From assembly GCF_037963835.1 (NCBI RefSeq), contig NZ_CP150145.1:5270001-5334000 (forward strand): 64,000 nt of DNA. Reading direction: 5' to 3'. Origin of the DNA: Paenibacillus sp. FSL H8-0332 (GTDB lineage Bacteria; Bacillota; Bacilli; Paenibacillales; Paenibacillaceae). The stretch's first letter is position 1. Each line of letters opens with the position of its first letter. The notes under the pieces are model-generated. The model saw only the letters and a list, made by a program, of their open reading frames with translations. It had not been told where the DNA came from and ran no database searches. A program made the translations under genes and the position numbers. Shown here piece after piece: positions 41,014 through 49,941 of this stretch.

Positions 41014-42296
41014 TCCATCCGTTTTATATATTTATTGAAATCAATATGTTTAAACCACCAAATAATCGGAAGGGCTGATATAAGCGTGAGAGTCAGCATT
41101 GAACCCGTGATTACTAGTATTAATAAAAGCATTGAATTGTCTATTAAGAGCTTATAGGCCAACATCACTATAAAACCCGGTAACACAACAACAATGATAA
41201 GTTCAGTTAAATAAAAAAAGATCAATTGATTTATTGTGGCTCCGCAGATCAAGTGAATCATCATATTTTTTAGTTGTTGACGCATTTTCTCCAGTATCAG
41301 TAATGTGATACTAACAGCGCATATCACATAAAGGACACTGGCTACTATTGATAACCATTTTGTGCTTATCTGATATGTGGCAAGCAAAAATTTCAACGGA
41401 AGCTTATGTGTTCCCAATACTTCCGTTTCATGAAAATCAGATAACTGCTTCACTTCTTCAAGCTTATTTACTATTGTATATTCATCATCCATAGTAAAAA
41501 TATGGCCATTGACAATTTGCATATAATGTTTCTTTTGAAACGAAAAATCATCTGGAGTAGTGGGAGCTGGAAATGTTTGGGCCGGCATCACAATATATCG
41601 GTCCAAAAACATTTCCGGGAATTGAGAATTAAATACCATTGTGTTTGAGGGAAGAAATCCTTTGACAACTAATTCAAAATCCTTCATCAGATAATTTGCC
41701 TTCAATAAGCCGCCAATTTTGTATTTTGACTTATAATCGGCACCGAGTAGGACTGGAATGGTATGGTTATCGGTATTGTTGAAGTCTTCCTGCTCGAATG
41801 GCTGCCCAATGTCCACTTCTATATTGTATTTCTTAAAAGCATGTGAGTTCATTTGAACCGCTTTGGAGGCATAAAAAGGACCATTGCCAAACATTGAGAA
41901 CGGTTTGCTTGACCTACCCTCTTCATATGCATACATAAACTTCGGTTCCCACTCAACTTCCTCCGGCAATATGGCTATGGACTGATTAAATAAATAAATA
42001 TATTGATCCTCAAAATGTTCATTTAAGTTCCGATACAGTGTGATAGCATTCACTAGAAACTCAGGCCGGTTGGTATAGTCCTTCATAGCCTCATCTTCAA
42101 GAAGAGTATCCGAGAGCTGATAGTCATTCATCTCTGACAGGGAGCTGACCTCTGATGATTGTTCATGAAGTGTCGAAGACTGTACAAAAAGGAGTGAAAC
42201 TACACAATAAAATATGAGAAGTTGTATAAGGAGAAGAGCTGTTACTGCTTTTTTTCGAAATAGACTCTCCTTAACTTCACTTAAGATTATTCTCAT
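41010..42296 (-). CDS. FtsX-like ABC permease, second half-subunit
   Basis: 428 residues from ATG 42296, whose TGA-ATG overlap with the previous gene couples them. A membrane helix near residue 25, a long extracellular domain (about 50-290) rich in Tyr and acidic residues, then three C-terminal helices (about 310-425) as in MacB/FtsX-type permeases. A longer open frame to 42353 is not used. With the 352-residue gene upstream it would form the membrane part for the ATPase at 40336. In lactococcin 972 operons a single larger polytopic protein is associated; here it may be split in two. Confidence 0.65.
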   Translation of the reverse strand: MRIILSEVKESLFRKKAVTALLLIQLLIFYCVVSLLFVQSSTLHEQSSEVSSLSEMNDYQLSDTLLEDEAMKDYTNRPEFLVNAITLYRNLNEHFEDQYIYLFNQSIAILPEEVEWEPKFMYAYEEGRSSKPFSMFGNGPFYASKAVQMNSHAFKKYNIEVDIGQPFEQEDFNNTDNHTIPVLLGADYKSKYKIGGLLKANYLMKDFELVVKGFLPSNTMVFNSQFPEMFLDRYIVMPAQTFPAPTTPDDFSFQKKHYMQIVNGHIFTMDDEYTIVNKLEEVKQLSDFHETEVLGTHKLPLKFLLATYQISTKWLSIVASVLYVICAVSITLLILEKMRQQLKNMMIHLICGATINQLIFFYLTELIIVVVLPGFIVMLAYKLLIDNSMLLLILVITGSMLTLTLISALPIIWWFKHIDFNKYIKRME

Positions 42297-43351
42297 CGAT
42301 ATGTTTTTCCTTTCAGCGTTATCCGCTTGGCCACTTGGACGTAAAATATCCACACCACTAATGCAGATGATATCAAAACAGCTAACAATCCTATCTCTAA
42401 CCCTTGTATGAATATGAATAATGAATACCGATTGAAGGTCAGAGAAAGTTTGAAGAACAACACACTACCTGTCCCAACAAAGATGTAACAAACAAGTGCT
42501 ATAGCCATATAGGTGCTCAGAATTCGTCTTCCGATAGTTTTAAGTGAAATTCCACATTGCCAAAGAACTAAAATCTCACTTTTTTTCCTATTCATCCAAA
42601 AAAAAGCAGAAATAACACTGGTACTAAATAACAAAATAATGAAGATAAAAGTAACCATTAATTGCTGCGTTCCAATATCCATTGCCCTTACAGTGCCGCT
42701 ATCTCCCCTGTCGAACACATGAATAGGCAAATCATTCTGAAGAAGGGGGAGCTTCAGATCAGAGGTGATTGGACTATGAGCTATATTCATCACATATACG
42801 GTTGAGTCCATGAAAGAATCCGATTGCAAAGAGTCAAGATTCACCAATACCGTATTATCTAGCTTTGATGAATAGGAAGCGCCCATGATCCCAATGACCT
42901 TGTAACTTCTCCCTGCAAAAGTATAATAAAGCTCATCCGCTTTTTCCAATAGATCGGTTCCATCAATATTCTTACCAATTACCGCCAGATTGTCATTATT
43001 ATAAAAATCTGCATCATTAAAGAACCTACCCTCTGCAAGTGGTGGATCATAAGTACTTTTATTAAAATAAATTGCGCGAACCTCTTGCCAACTTCCATTT
43101 TTTTCAACGGATCCAAGTTCGGAAAATATTGTATAATCATCTGAGGTCTCAATCTCACTCCAGTTAATTTCAGCAGCCTTTTCTTTTATGGTGAAAAATA
43201 TACTATTTTTAGTATACAAGCCTCTTGATAATTGATTCAATTCATTATGTTGGACTTGATAGTAATTGAAGACGACAACAATCAAGCTTAATAAAATAAA
43301 TAAAGCAGCAATTAATAGAGTATTTATATTGCACAACCGGTATTTCTCCAT
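42293..43351 (-). CDS. FtsX-like ABC permease, first half-subunit
   Basis: 352 residues. An N-terminal helix (about 8-28, TLLIAALFILLSLIVVVF), an extracellular MacB-like domain (about 35-225, with EGRFFNDADFYNNDNLAVIGKN), and three C-terminal helices (about 235-350). The topology is the same as in the next gene, so the two are probably partners. AT-rich and without close Bacillus counterpart known to me. Sits behind a hairpin after the small secreted protein gene. Confidence 0.65.
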   Translation of the reverse strand: MEKYRLCNINTLLIAALFILLSLIVVVFNYYQVQHNELNQLSRGLYTKNSIFFTIKEKAAEINWSEIETSDDYTIFSELGSVEKNGSWQEVRAIYFNKSTYDPPLAEGRFFNDADFYNNDNLAVIGKNIDGTDLLEKADELYYTFAGRSYKVIGIMGASYSSKLDNTVLVNLDSLQSDSFMDSTVYVMNIAHSPITSDLKLPLLQNDLPIHVFDRGDSGTVRAMDIGTQQLMVTFIFIILLFSTSVISAFFWMNRKKSEILVLWQCGISLKTIGRRILSTYMAIALVCYIFVGTGSVLFFKLSLTFNRYSLFIFIQGLEIGLLAVLISSALVVWIFYVQVAKRITLKGKTYR

Positions 43352-43375
43352 ATCTTATTACCTTCTTTACTAAAT

Positions 43376-43410
43376 AGAGAGATTGCAAAAAATAAAAGAG
43401 CAATCTCTCT
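43376..43410 (-). terminator. hairpin between the lactococcin-like gene and the permease operon
   Basis: An 11-bp perfect stem (AGAGAGATTGC with its complement) around a 13-base loop, 33 bases after the small gene's stop. The loop is U-rich on the minus strand but the tail (ATTTAG) is short, so partial termination is likely. This would give more peptide mRNA than transporter mRNA. Confidence 0.6.
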
Positions 43411-43442
43411 GTTCTCAAATTATTATACTTTATTATTGCTTG

Positions 43443-43844
43443 TCAGTCTTTTCCATAATAGGTTTTTGCCGCCCAAATAGCATCTGCGTAAGGAGATACA
43501 GCTGAAGTATCCACATATCCCCATTGTCTGCCGCTGTCAGTCAAATCCGTTGAAAAAGGCCCTTCCATTCTTGCCCGGGAATAATGATAAGTGTCTTTCC
43601 ACCAAGTAGTGCATGCAGCCCGTTCGAATCCCCACTTGTTGGACTCCTTCCAGCCATTATGCACCCTAACCACTTCTGCAGCTGGCGACACTCTGGAGCT
43701 ACTTGTTGAAAAGTTGCCCTCCTTTTCACTCCACCCTCCGGAAACAGAACTGTCATTTAAACTTGTTGTAGCCAGAGCAGATCCAGAAACCCCCATCAAA
43801 ACAACAAATCCCGCAATAAATGGAATCACACTTTTTTTATTCAA
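43443..43844 (-). CDS. small secreted protein, lactococcin 972-like bacteriocin candidate
   Basis: 133 residues from a TTG at 43844 with AAGGAGG 7 bases before it. A clear signal peptide, MNKKSVIPFIAGFVVLMG then SGSALA, predicts cleavage near residue 25. The mature part has GGWSEKEGNF, WWKDTYHYSRARMEG and a C-terminal DTSAVSPYADAIWAAKTYY. Its layout (GGW start, YHYS-type His/Tyr cluster, A-x-WAAK-x-YY end) resembles lactococcin 972 family peptides, which block lipid II-dependent septum synthesis. The family match is from pattern memory. Neighbouring ABC/permease genes and an ECF sigma gene support a peptide-export locus. Confidence 0.5.
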   Translation of the reverse strand: MNKKSVIPFIAGFVVLMGVSGSALATTSLNDSSVSGGWSEKEGNFSTSSSRVSPAAEVVRVHNGWKESNKWGFERAACTTWWKDTYHYSRARMEGPFSTDLTDSGRQWGYVDTSAVSPYADAIWAAKTYYGKD

Positions 43845-43917
43845 CCTTTTTCCTCCTTTACCATTATGATTAAATTTTTAGGTTCTATATGTATATTACA
43901 TAAAAGATATAAGATCA

Positions 43918-43929
43918 CATGAATTCATG
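43918..43929. promoter_or_regulatory. 12-bp perfect palindrome upstream of the lactococcin-like gene
   Basis: CATGAATTCATG, about 75 bases upstream of the start at 43844, in an AT-rich spacer. Possible operator. The core GAATTC is a common 6-mer, so significance is uncertain. Confidence 0.3.
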
Positions 43930-43970
43930 ATTTATATATATTTTTCTGACAAAATATATACGGATTGTTA

Positions 43971-44516
43971 TCAAATTATCTCACAGCATTCTTTAATCTT
44001 GTCTTTAAGCTTGCTCTTGATTCTATAAATTCTTGTAGTCACTGCACTATTGGAAATACAATACTTCTCAGACAAATCCGCTATGGATAAACGATTTCTA
44101 AAATAATCATGATAAAGCGCGTATTCCTTCTTGTTAAGAGTACTTAATACCTGCTGACTTAACTCTTTGATGTCATATACTTCTTCCAAACAGGCAGCCA
44201 GTTCATCGTTATCACTTACAAGTTTTAATTTATCATCAAACACAATTTCATATTTTCGCTTGAGATACATCCCCCGATAACTATTAAGCACGAGATTTTT
44301 TGCTGTAACATACAGCCAACCTTTTACATTGGGATGACTTTGGAGCTTGATAAGCTGCTTGCCGGCCTCAAGAAAAGTTTTTTGGGCACACTCTTCGGCG
44401 ATATCGGTGAGTTGTGAATGTCCTTTAGTTAATCGGGTGCAATATTTGTAGATACTCTTGATGTTCTGTTCGCAGAGCTGCTCATAGAACACATCTCGTT
44501 GCTTTCTTTTCCACAA
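43971..44516 (-). CDS. ECF-type RNA polymerase sigma factor of the accessory island
   Basis: 181 residues from a TTG at 44516, which has GGGGGAG 6 bases upstream; a GTG at 44570 without a ribosome site is the alternative. Region 2 motif: CAQKTFLEAGKQLIKLQSHPNVKGWLYVTAKNLVLN; region 4 motif: LSIADLSEKYCISNSAVTTRIYRIKSKLK. These are the two conserved ECF domains. No anti-sigma gene is adjacent as an obvious single-pass partner. A SigA-type promoter lies upstream (44606-44634). It lies between the two ABC modules and could control either. Confidence 0.85.
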   Translation of the reverse strand: MWKRKQRDVFYEQLCEQNIKSIYKYCTRLTKGHSQLTDIAEECAQKTFLEAGKQLIKLQSHPNVKGWLYVTAKNLVLNSYRGMYLKRKYEIVFDDKLKLVSDNDELAACLEEVYDIKELSQQVLSTLNKKEYALYHDYFRNRLSIADLSEKYCISNSAVTTRIYRIKSKLKDKIKECCEII

Positions 44517-44605
44517 TACCCTCTCCCCCTTATCCACTTTCCGGACTTTTTGAAGCGATTCCAAAAACACTAATATTTATCAATATTTATAAATAATACT
44601 AATTA

Positions 44606-44634
44606 ATTATAGCTTTTATAATTATATTTTTCAA
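44606..44634 (-). promoter_or_regulatory. SigA-type promoter of the ECF sigma gene
   Basis: Minus strand TTGAAA, 17-base spacer, perfect TATAAT, in a very AT-rich spacer just upstream of the sigma start. Clear match to the housekeeping consensus, so the sigma gene is probably made independently of itself at basal level. Confidence 0.65.
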
Positions 44635-44698
44635 TTACATTTTAGTAATTTTTTTGTAATTTATCTTAATGCAACTGATGGAAATCGATTATCTTCGC

Positions 44699-46711
44699 TT
44701 ATAACTTAAATCCATATTCCTTCAAGTTCATCTTATTTATATAATAGATTGTTTGTTCCTTAAATCTGAAACTCATTACAGGTTCATCGATAAGTTTTCG
44801 GATAATATATTCTTTGAGGTCGTACATGTAGAGCCTGTAACCATCTTTACGATTCACAAAAATCAATTTATTATCTTCCAGTAAAAAGTCCCTTGTTACT
44901 ATGTCCGGAATTGTTGTTTTAGTTTGTGTTACGGCATCATATTTGATGACATATGAATTGTTGACATAATAGACGGTACGGCCGTCAAATGCTAAGCTGC
45001 TGATAGGCGAAATGCGCAAAACAACCTTCATGGTTCCGGTTGATCGATTGATGCTTCTAATTTCTTCAGGTCCAATAAAATAAATATTTTTATCATCCAA
45101 GAAAAACGCCTGTATAGAGAAAAAGAAAGCTGATTCATAATTCCCCATCTTCTTTGCATCTATAAAGAACCGTTCTTCCGAATTTAGGTTTTTTTCGAAA
45201 ATAACTTTTTCATTAAAGTTATCCATGTCCACTTGGACAATAGAAAACCATTTCTGCTCTTCAAACCTCCTTTTTTTTTCCGAATCATATTTCATGTAAT
45301 ACACATAGCTGCCTGTGCAAAATAATGAATTCTGCACTCTGGTCAAAGCTGATGTAGCGTTGCGCATAAACTCATTCTTCTTGCCTGTACGTTTGTCCTC
45401 AAATACAGTGTGAATGTTATTCAAATCAGTTTCGTCCAAGTAAAATCGGTAATTATTATTCTCACATGAACTCCTGGTAGAAAAGTTATATGTAGTACTC
45501 TGCTCCGAATAGTCGGAAGAAGTACAACCGGATAATAAAGTGACTGATAACCATATTAACAATGGAATACTGAACAATCTCCCTCGAAATCGCCCTGTCT
45601 TAATGCTCCATGCATTACTGCGCAGGATTACAATCATTAACAACATAATAAAGATGAGAAGTAAGCTAATCCCTAGAACGATACCCAATGTTGTTAGAGA
45701 CACTTCCCGGAACACTGCAGTGAGTTGATCATTAAACGGGTCACGTCTGTACTCATCCCCACGAAGATAACCAGTTGACACTAGAAAGCCAAGTGGAGTT
45801 GGTATGTTATATTTGCTAGATTCTAATGGAAGTCCATAATAGGGGATTAGAAGGATTCCTGTGCAGGTAAAAAGAGTAAACGCGTAACGTTTCATACACA
45901 CGGAGACAAACAGGATTAACAAAGCCAAATATAAACTGCCAAACACCTTGCCTGATGTCACCCACAGAAAAGCTTCAAACAATGTGCATTTTTTTTTGGA
46001 TTCAGCAAAATAGGACAAGCTCTGCAGTGGATAATTCCCGTGTTCCAGTCCATATTTCAATTGAAAAAAAACAAACTCCATATATGACATCAACAGACTC
46101 AGCAACGCAACCGACAATAACGCCATACAAATCTTGCATACACTCTGTTGGAAGGTCCCTTTTCGCACTGTCAGAAGCAGCATATCCATCTTGTTTTCGT
46201 ACTCATAACAATACACAGGCGCTACCAGCAGCACCACCAACAATACCCAGAGCAAATCCAAGGTATCATTGGATAGTAAGCCATCCCAGCCATTTCTATA
46301 TAGAAAATACCTGTCTGCCGGATGTTCACGTATGTATGTATATTGGTCATAAATCAGTTCGTATCCCCTTTCGTTTTGCAGCACCCGTTCAAGAGGTAAG
46401 GTTCCTGCAAGAAATTCCGCTTCTTCAATGACACCGTCGTAATAATCTTCAGTCATCTTCTGCTGCAATGTTTTCGCATTAGCTATCCTTTCGGACTCTT
46501 CCAAAATGAATTGTTCGGCAATTTCTGAATACGATCCTTGAACCTCCTTAAGATACGAAAAATAGTGCGGGTAATTCATCTCGATATCAGCGTTCACTGG
46601 TTTATCCATCAAAAACAGTAGGAGTGCTTTCAAGAAAAGTAACAGCAGAATAAAATGTAAACCTTTCTGCAAAAGAAATATTTTCTTTAATTCATATAAC
46701 GAAGTTGACAC
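44699..46711 (-). CDS. ABC-2-like permease fused to a lipoprotein-like beta-propeller domain
   Basis: 670 residues from a GTG at 46711 with AGGGGAG 9 bases upstream. Residues 1-370 look like an ABC-2 permease (about six helices, a large N-terminal extracellular loop). At about 375-396 follows KTGRFRGRLFSIPLL ... LLSGC, which is a good lipoprotein signal with Cys396, then a C-terminal region of repeats (about 420-670; YFIGPEEIRSINRSTG, YYVNNSYVIKYDAVTQ, YRLYMYDLKEY) that looks like a DUF5050/beta-propeller. An internal lipobox is unusual. Overlaps the previous gene by 20 bases. Function unknown. Confidence 0.65.
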   Translation of the reverse strand: MSTSLYELKKIFLLQKGLHFILLLLFLKALLLFLMDKPVNADIEMNYPHYFSYLKEVQGSYSEIAEQFILEESERIANAKTLQQKMTEDYYDGVIEEAEFLAGTLPLERVLQNERGYELIYDQYTYIREHPADRYFLYRNGWDGLLSNDTLDLLWVLLVVLLVAPVYCYEYENKMDMLLLTVRKGTFQQSVCKICMALLSVALLSLLMSYMEFVFFQLKYGLEHGNYPLQSLSYFAESKKKCTLFEAFLWVTSGKVFGSLYLALLILFVSVCMKRYAFTLFTCTGILLIPYYGLPLESSKYNIPTPLGFLVSTGYLRGDEYRRDPFNDQLTAVFREVSLTTLGIVLGISLLLIFIMLLMIVILRSNAWSIKTGRFRGRLFSIPLLIWLSVTLLSGCTSSDYSEQSTTYNFSTRSSCENNNYRFYLDETDLNNIHTVFEDKRTGKKNEFMRNATSALTRVQNSLFCTGSYVYYMKYDSEKKRRFEEQKWFSIVQVDMDNFNEKVIFEKNLNSEERFFIDAKKMGNYESAFFFSIQAFFLDDKNIYFIGPEEIRSINRSTGTMKVVLRISPISSLAFDGRTVYYVNNSYVIKYDAVTQTKTTIPDIVTRDFLLEDNKLIFVNRKDGYRLYMYDLKEYIIRKLIDEPVMSFRFKEQTIYYINKMNLKEYGFKL

Positions 46712-47915
46712 GTTTCCGGCTCCCCTTCAGCATTGCATTCTTTTTTACACTTAATTTGATGCCGTATAGAAATACAAGCCCCCAAGACACTGTCAATACA
46801 CCAGCAGCGATATAGCTAGGTATTGGATAGCCCAGCAAGGCAATAAATTCTGCTTTTCGAAAAAGATCTCGGTTGACCACCAGTACCAATGGGTTGAGAA
46901 GTTTCAATAGCATATGTCCTGGGCCTGCAAAAGCCTCTTGCATATAGGTGCAGACATTTATCAATGCAAGTCCTGAGAGAAAGGGAATCAGAGCATTTCG
47001 GAATAAGTTAGAAATGAATAAAAACGACAAGCCTGCTACAATCACTCCCATTGTTTTTAAAAATGAGTATAAAAGTGCATATTGGCCAAGACTTATGTTT
47101 AGCGGCGTATGGACAAAATCCTCTAAAGCATACAGCGGAGACGAAGAACCACCCTTTGATCCATATATTAAATAAAATGTCGTGTAATCAAGGAACCAAA
47201 ACCACATTGAAACCAAACATATAAATAATCCTGATGCCCACAGCTTGGCGTAAAGGATTTTGAAGCCTCCTGTCTTAGTCGTCATTAGCAACGAGTCCAT
47301 CTCTGTTTCCTTCTCTGATAAAAAAACACCAATAAGCCCATACATACACAGCAGTAGAACCAGAAGCGATGAAAATTCATATTGAACATAACATCTATAC
47401 ATTTCTTTGTCTGAAAAACTGGTAATATCTCTCCCATGAAATATTCTTGCAATCGCTTCATTTTTTCTAGACTCGTATAAATTGCCGAAAGATTTAAAAA
47501 AAGTTGAATTCTCCTTTGCTTTAATTACCACATTAGAAGCGTAAGCTTTATAATCGTAGTTGTATTTCATTGGATAAACAAAGCAGTAGCGAAAAAAATT
47601 CCAGTCCTCATACACATTGCTTAACCAAGTACCTTCAGGACGGTAAGTGAAACTCAGTGTATGTTCTGCAGTCTGATTTTCCATTGGTTGAAATATCGTC
47701 ATGAGCTGTTTTATTTTCGCATTTGTGATTCTCCCGCCAAACGTATGATATTGCTCAGCATAAAGTTCCTTCCAACCCGGATTGGAAAGCAGAGCTTCCC
47801 TTTCATAGATACTGTATATTTTCCCAATATTCATAATTGAGAAAAGCAATATCGCTATGATGATGGTCCCTTTACGAAAGTGCTTTTGCCATTCATAAGA
47901 AATCAACTTTACCAT
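46692..47915 (-). CDS. ABC-2-type permease of the first module
   Basis: 407 residues. An N-terminal cytoplasmic start (MVKLISYEWQKHFRKG), a helix, a long extracellular domain (about 35-180), then five helices (about 185-400) ending in a basic tail. Partner of the ATPase at 47909-48781. Overlaps both neighbours (7 and 20 bases), so the whole operon from 49863 to 44699 is probably translated as one unit. Substrate unknown; peptide export or self-protection is a reasonable inference. Confidence 0.7.
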   Translation of the reverse strand: MVKLISYEWQKHFRKGTIIIAILLFSIMNIGKIYSIYEREALLSNPGWKELYAEQYHTFGGRITNAKIKQLMTIFQPMENQTAEHTLSFTYRPEGTWLSNVYEDWNFFRYCFVYPMKYNYDYKAYASNVVIKAKENSTFFKSFGNLYESRKNEAIARIFHGRDITSFSDKEMYRCYVQYEFSSLLVLLLCMYGLIGVFLSEKETEMDSLLMTTKTGGFKILYAKLWASGLFICLVSMWFWFLDYTTFYLIYGSKGGSSSPLYALEDFVHTPLNISLGQYALLYSFLKTMGVIVAGLSFLFISNLFRNALIPFLSGLALINVCTYMQEAFAGPGHMLLKLLNPLVLVVNRDLFRKAEFIALLGYPIPSYIAAGVLTVSWGLVFLYGIKLSVKKNAMLKGSRKRVNFVI

Positions 47916-48781
47916 TGGGCACTTTCTCCAAAATAATATAGGAATACATCTTCAAGATTGCCCTGCACATTTACTGCACTCTCATCAGGCTTCGCGTCAT
48001 CAATGACACGAAGTTGAATCTTTTCTCCCATCCGCAGCATATTACTTATTCTGAGTTGATGAAGTTGCCTGTCTAAAATGTGATCCGTTGCTGATACTGT
48101 CCAGACCTTCCCTGCCAACCCATCAATCAATGCTTGAGGTGTGTCCTGCTTAAGCAACCTCCCGTTCTTTAGCAAGATGACCTGGTTAGCAATAAATTCG
48201 ATATCTGAGACGATATGTGTGGCAAGCAAAACGATTCTGTTCTCAGAAAACTTGGTAATCAGGTTACGAAAGCGGATACGTTCCTGCGGATCTAGACCTG
48301 CAGTTGGTTCGTCAAGAATCAAAATAGCGGGATCATTAAGCATTGCTTGAGCAATGCCGACCCGTTGGAGCATCCCCCCAGAGAGTGTACCGATTTTCTT
48401 ATCCTCGGCCGAGCTCAAATTCACGACCCTTAACAGCTCTCTGGATCGCATTGCACCTTTATTTTTAGGAATCCCCTTTAGGACACACATATAATTAAGA
48501 AAATCAATTACTGTGAAATTTTTGTAGAATCCAGGAAATTGAGGTAAATACCCAATATGATTTAAAAAATGTACACCCAAGCATCTCGCATCTATACCAT
48601 CAATTAAGATTTTGCCCTTATCGCTTTTCTGAATACCGACTAAAATTTGAATAAGTGTAGATTTTCCCGCACCATTATTCCCCAACAACCCGTAAATTCC
48701 ATTCTCCAATTGTGCTGAAAAATCCTTTAGTACATATCTCCCTTTATATTGTTTGGAAATCTGGTTGATATTCACTTTCAT
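47909..48781 (-). CDS. ABC transporter ATP-binding protein of the first module
   Basis: 290 residues. Walker A GNNGAGKSTLIQ near 36, signature GTLSGGMLQRVGIAQAM near 135, Walker B ILILDEPTAGLD near 157. Standard CcmA/drug-exporter-type ATPase with a C-terminal extension (about 215-290). ATGA overlap with the lipoprotein gene upstream. Pairs with the 407- and 670-residue membrane proteins. Such sets serve antibiotic or bacteriocin export or immunity. Confidence 0.88.
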   Translation of the reverse strand: MKVNINQISKQYKGRYVLKDFSAQLENGIYGLLGNNGAGKSTLIQILVGIQKSDKGKILIDGIDARCLGVHFLNHIGYLPQFPGFYKNFTVIDFLNYMCVLKGIPKNKGAMRSRELLRVVNLSSAEDKKIGTLSGGMLQRVGIAQAMLNDPAILILDEPTAGLDPQERIRFRNLITKFSENRIVLLATHIVSDIEFIANQVILLKNGRLLKQDTPQALIDGLAGKVWTVSATDHILDRQLHQLRISNMLRMGEKIQLRVIDDAKPDESAVNVQGNLEDVFLYYFGESAQW

Positions 48782-49863
48782 ATGCCTGCTCCTTTGTAAA
48801 GCAGCAGGGATGGTGTCTTTTCCAGAATAATTACGTCATCATAAAAATCCTCAGCGTTTAAAGGAACTGATACCACATAAAAAGTACTAAAGTCCCCCAG
48901 CTGATCCAGATTGATTTCAGCACTCAGCACCTCAAGATTCCCCTTAGTTAGTGCCATTGGAAAGGAGACCCCATCTTGGCTCTCCAAAGGCTTATGATTA
49001 AGGTAAATTGTATTTCTGTAGGAAACCCCAGGATGACCAAACAGTTTAAAGGTTATTTGAAGAAGGCCACTGTTCTCCACCTTTAAGTTATCATGTCGTA
49101 TTAACCCGTCCACATACAATTCGCTGAACACCTTGGAATCTAACGTTTCAATAGCTATCTTTTCAGACCTGCCATGACTCACTAACAATTCCTGAGTCAC
49201 ACGCTCTGTGGATTGTCTGACATTCAATAATCCAGCCTGCTTTGAGCTGAGAGGGACAGCCCACTGTTCCGTATCTTTATTGAAAAACACTTCACCTCCG
49301 GCTTCCAGAATCGTCTGGTAACCCCCATATGAAGCGGTTACCTTCATATCCGGTATAAAGGATGGATTGTAGACACTAACGAACTTAATTGGCAGGAGTT
49401 CTCCCTTTTTCCCAGTGATGGGAGTGAACGTAAAAGTAAATGGAGTAGCCTTATTTTCCTCTAGTTCAAAAATGTGCATATACTCATAAGCAGTCCCTGA
49501 AGAATCCAATTTGTAAGGCTGTGGTAGTCCGTCAATAAATAAAAGGAAGCCCACATTTCTAGCCTTTCCTGATGCATTAACGCTATAATCGATTTTCAAT
49601 TCTCCTCCATTATACTGGATAGGTAATACTCTCCCAGCTTCATCAGCCTGCAAATTAACAGCATAATGATTTATACTTCCTAAAACCACATTTTTTTCAT
49701 CCATCTCAAATGGATTCTGAGGCAAGTTGTCTCCCGAATTACTCACTACAATATCAGAAGGATTTATATGGATAGGGTCTGGCTTGTCCGAAGAACAAGC
49801 TGTTGCCAATAATAACATTCCGAAGATTGATGTAATGTATATATACCTCCAGATTTTTTTCAT
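48778..49863 (-). CDS. lipoprotein of the first module
   Basis: 361 residues from ATG 49863, with AAGGGA 9 bases upstream; in-frame starts at 49872 and 49896 are less well placed. A type II signal peptide with lipobox LATAC (Cys near 23), then a beta-rich extracellular domain with no family I recognise. Overlaps the ATPase start by 4 bases. A substrate-capture or immunity lipoprotein for the transporter is a plausible role, as in many bacteriocin loci, but it is not shown. Confidence 0.7.
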   Translation of the reverse strand: MKKIWRYIYITSIFGMLLLATACSSDKPDPIHINPSDIVVSNSGDNLPQNPFEMDEKNVVLGSINHYAVNLQADEAGRVLPIQYNGGELKIDYSVNASGKARNVGFLLFIDGLPQPYKLDSSGTAYEYMHIFELEENKATPFTFTFTPITGKKGELLPIKFVSVYNPSFIPDMKVTASYGGYQTILEAGGEVFFNKDTEQWAVPLSSKQAGLLNVRQSTERVTQELLVSHGRSEKIAIETLDSKVFSELYVDGLIRHDNLKVENSGLLQITFKLFGHPGVSYRNTIYLNHKPLESQDGVSFPMALTKGNLEVLSAEINLDQLGDFSTFYVVSVPLNAEDFYDDVIILEKTPSLLLYKGAGI

Positions 49864-49886
49864 ACTTTTCATTCCCTTCTTGTGAT

Positions 49887-49907
49887 ACGAAATCAAGAGG
49901 ATTTCGT
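49887..49907 (-). promoter_or_regulatory. hairpin in the leader of the lipoprotein gene
   Basis: An 8-bp perfect stem (ACGAAATC/GATTTCGT, loop AAGAG) 24-44 bases upstream of the ATG at 49863. A possible mRNA structure or protein site; no poly-U. Confidence 0.35.
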
Positions 49908-49941
49908 CATTCAGTTTGCTTGTTTTCCATTTTAGCGATGA

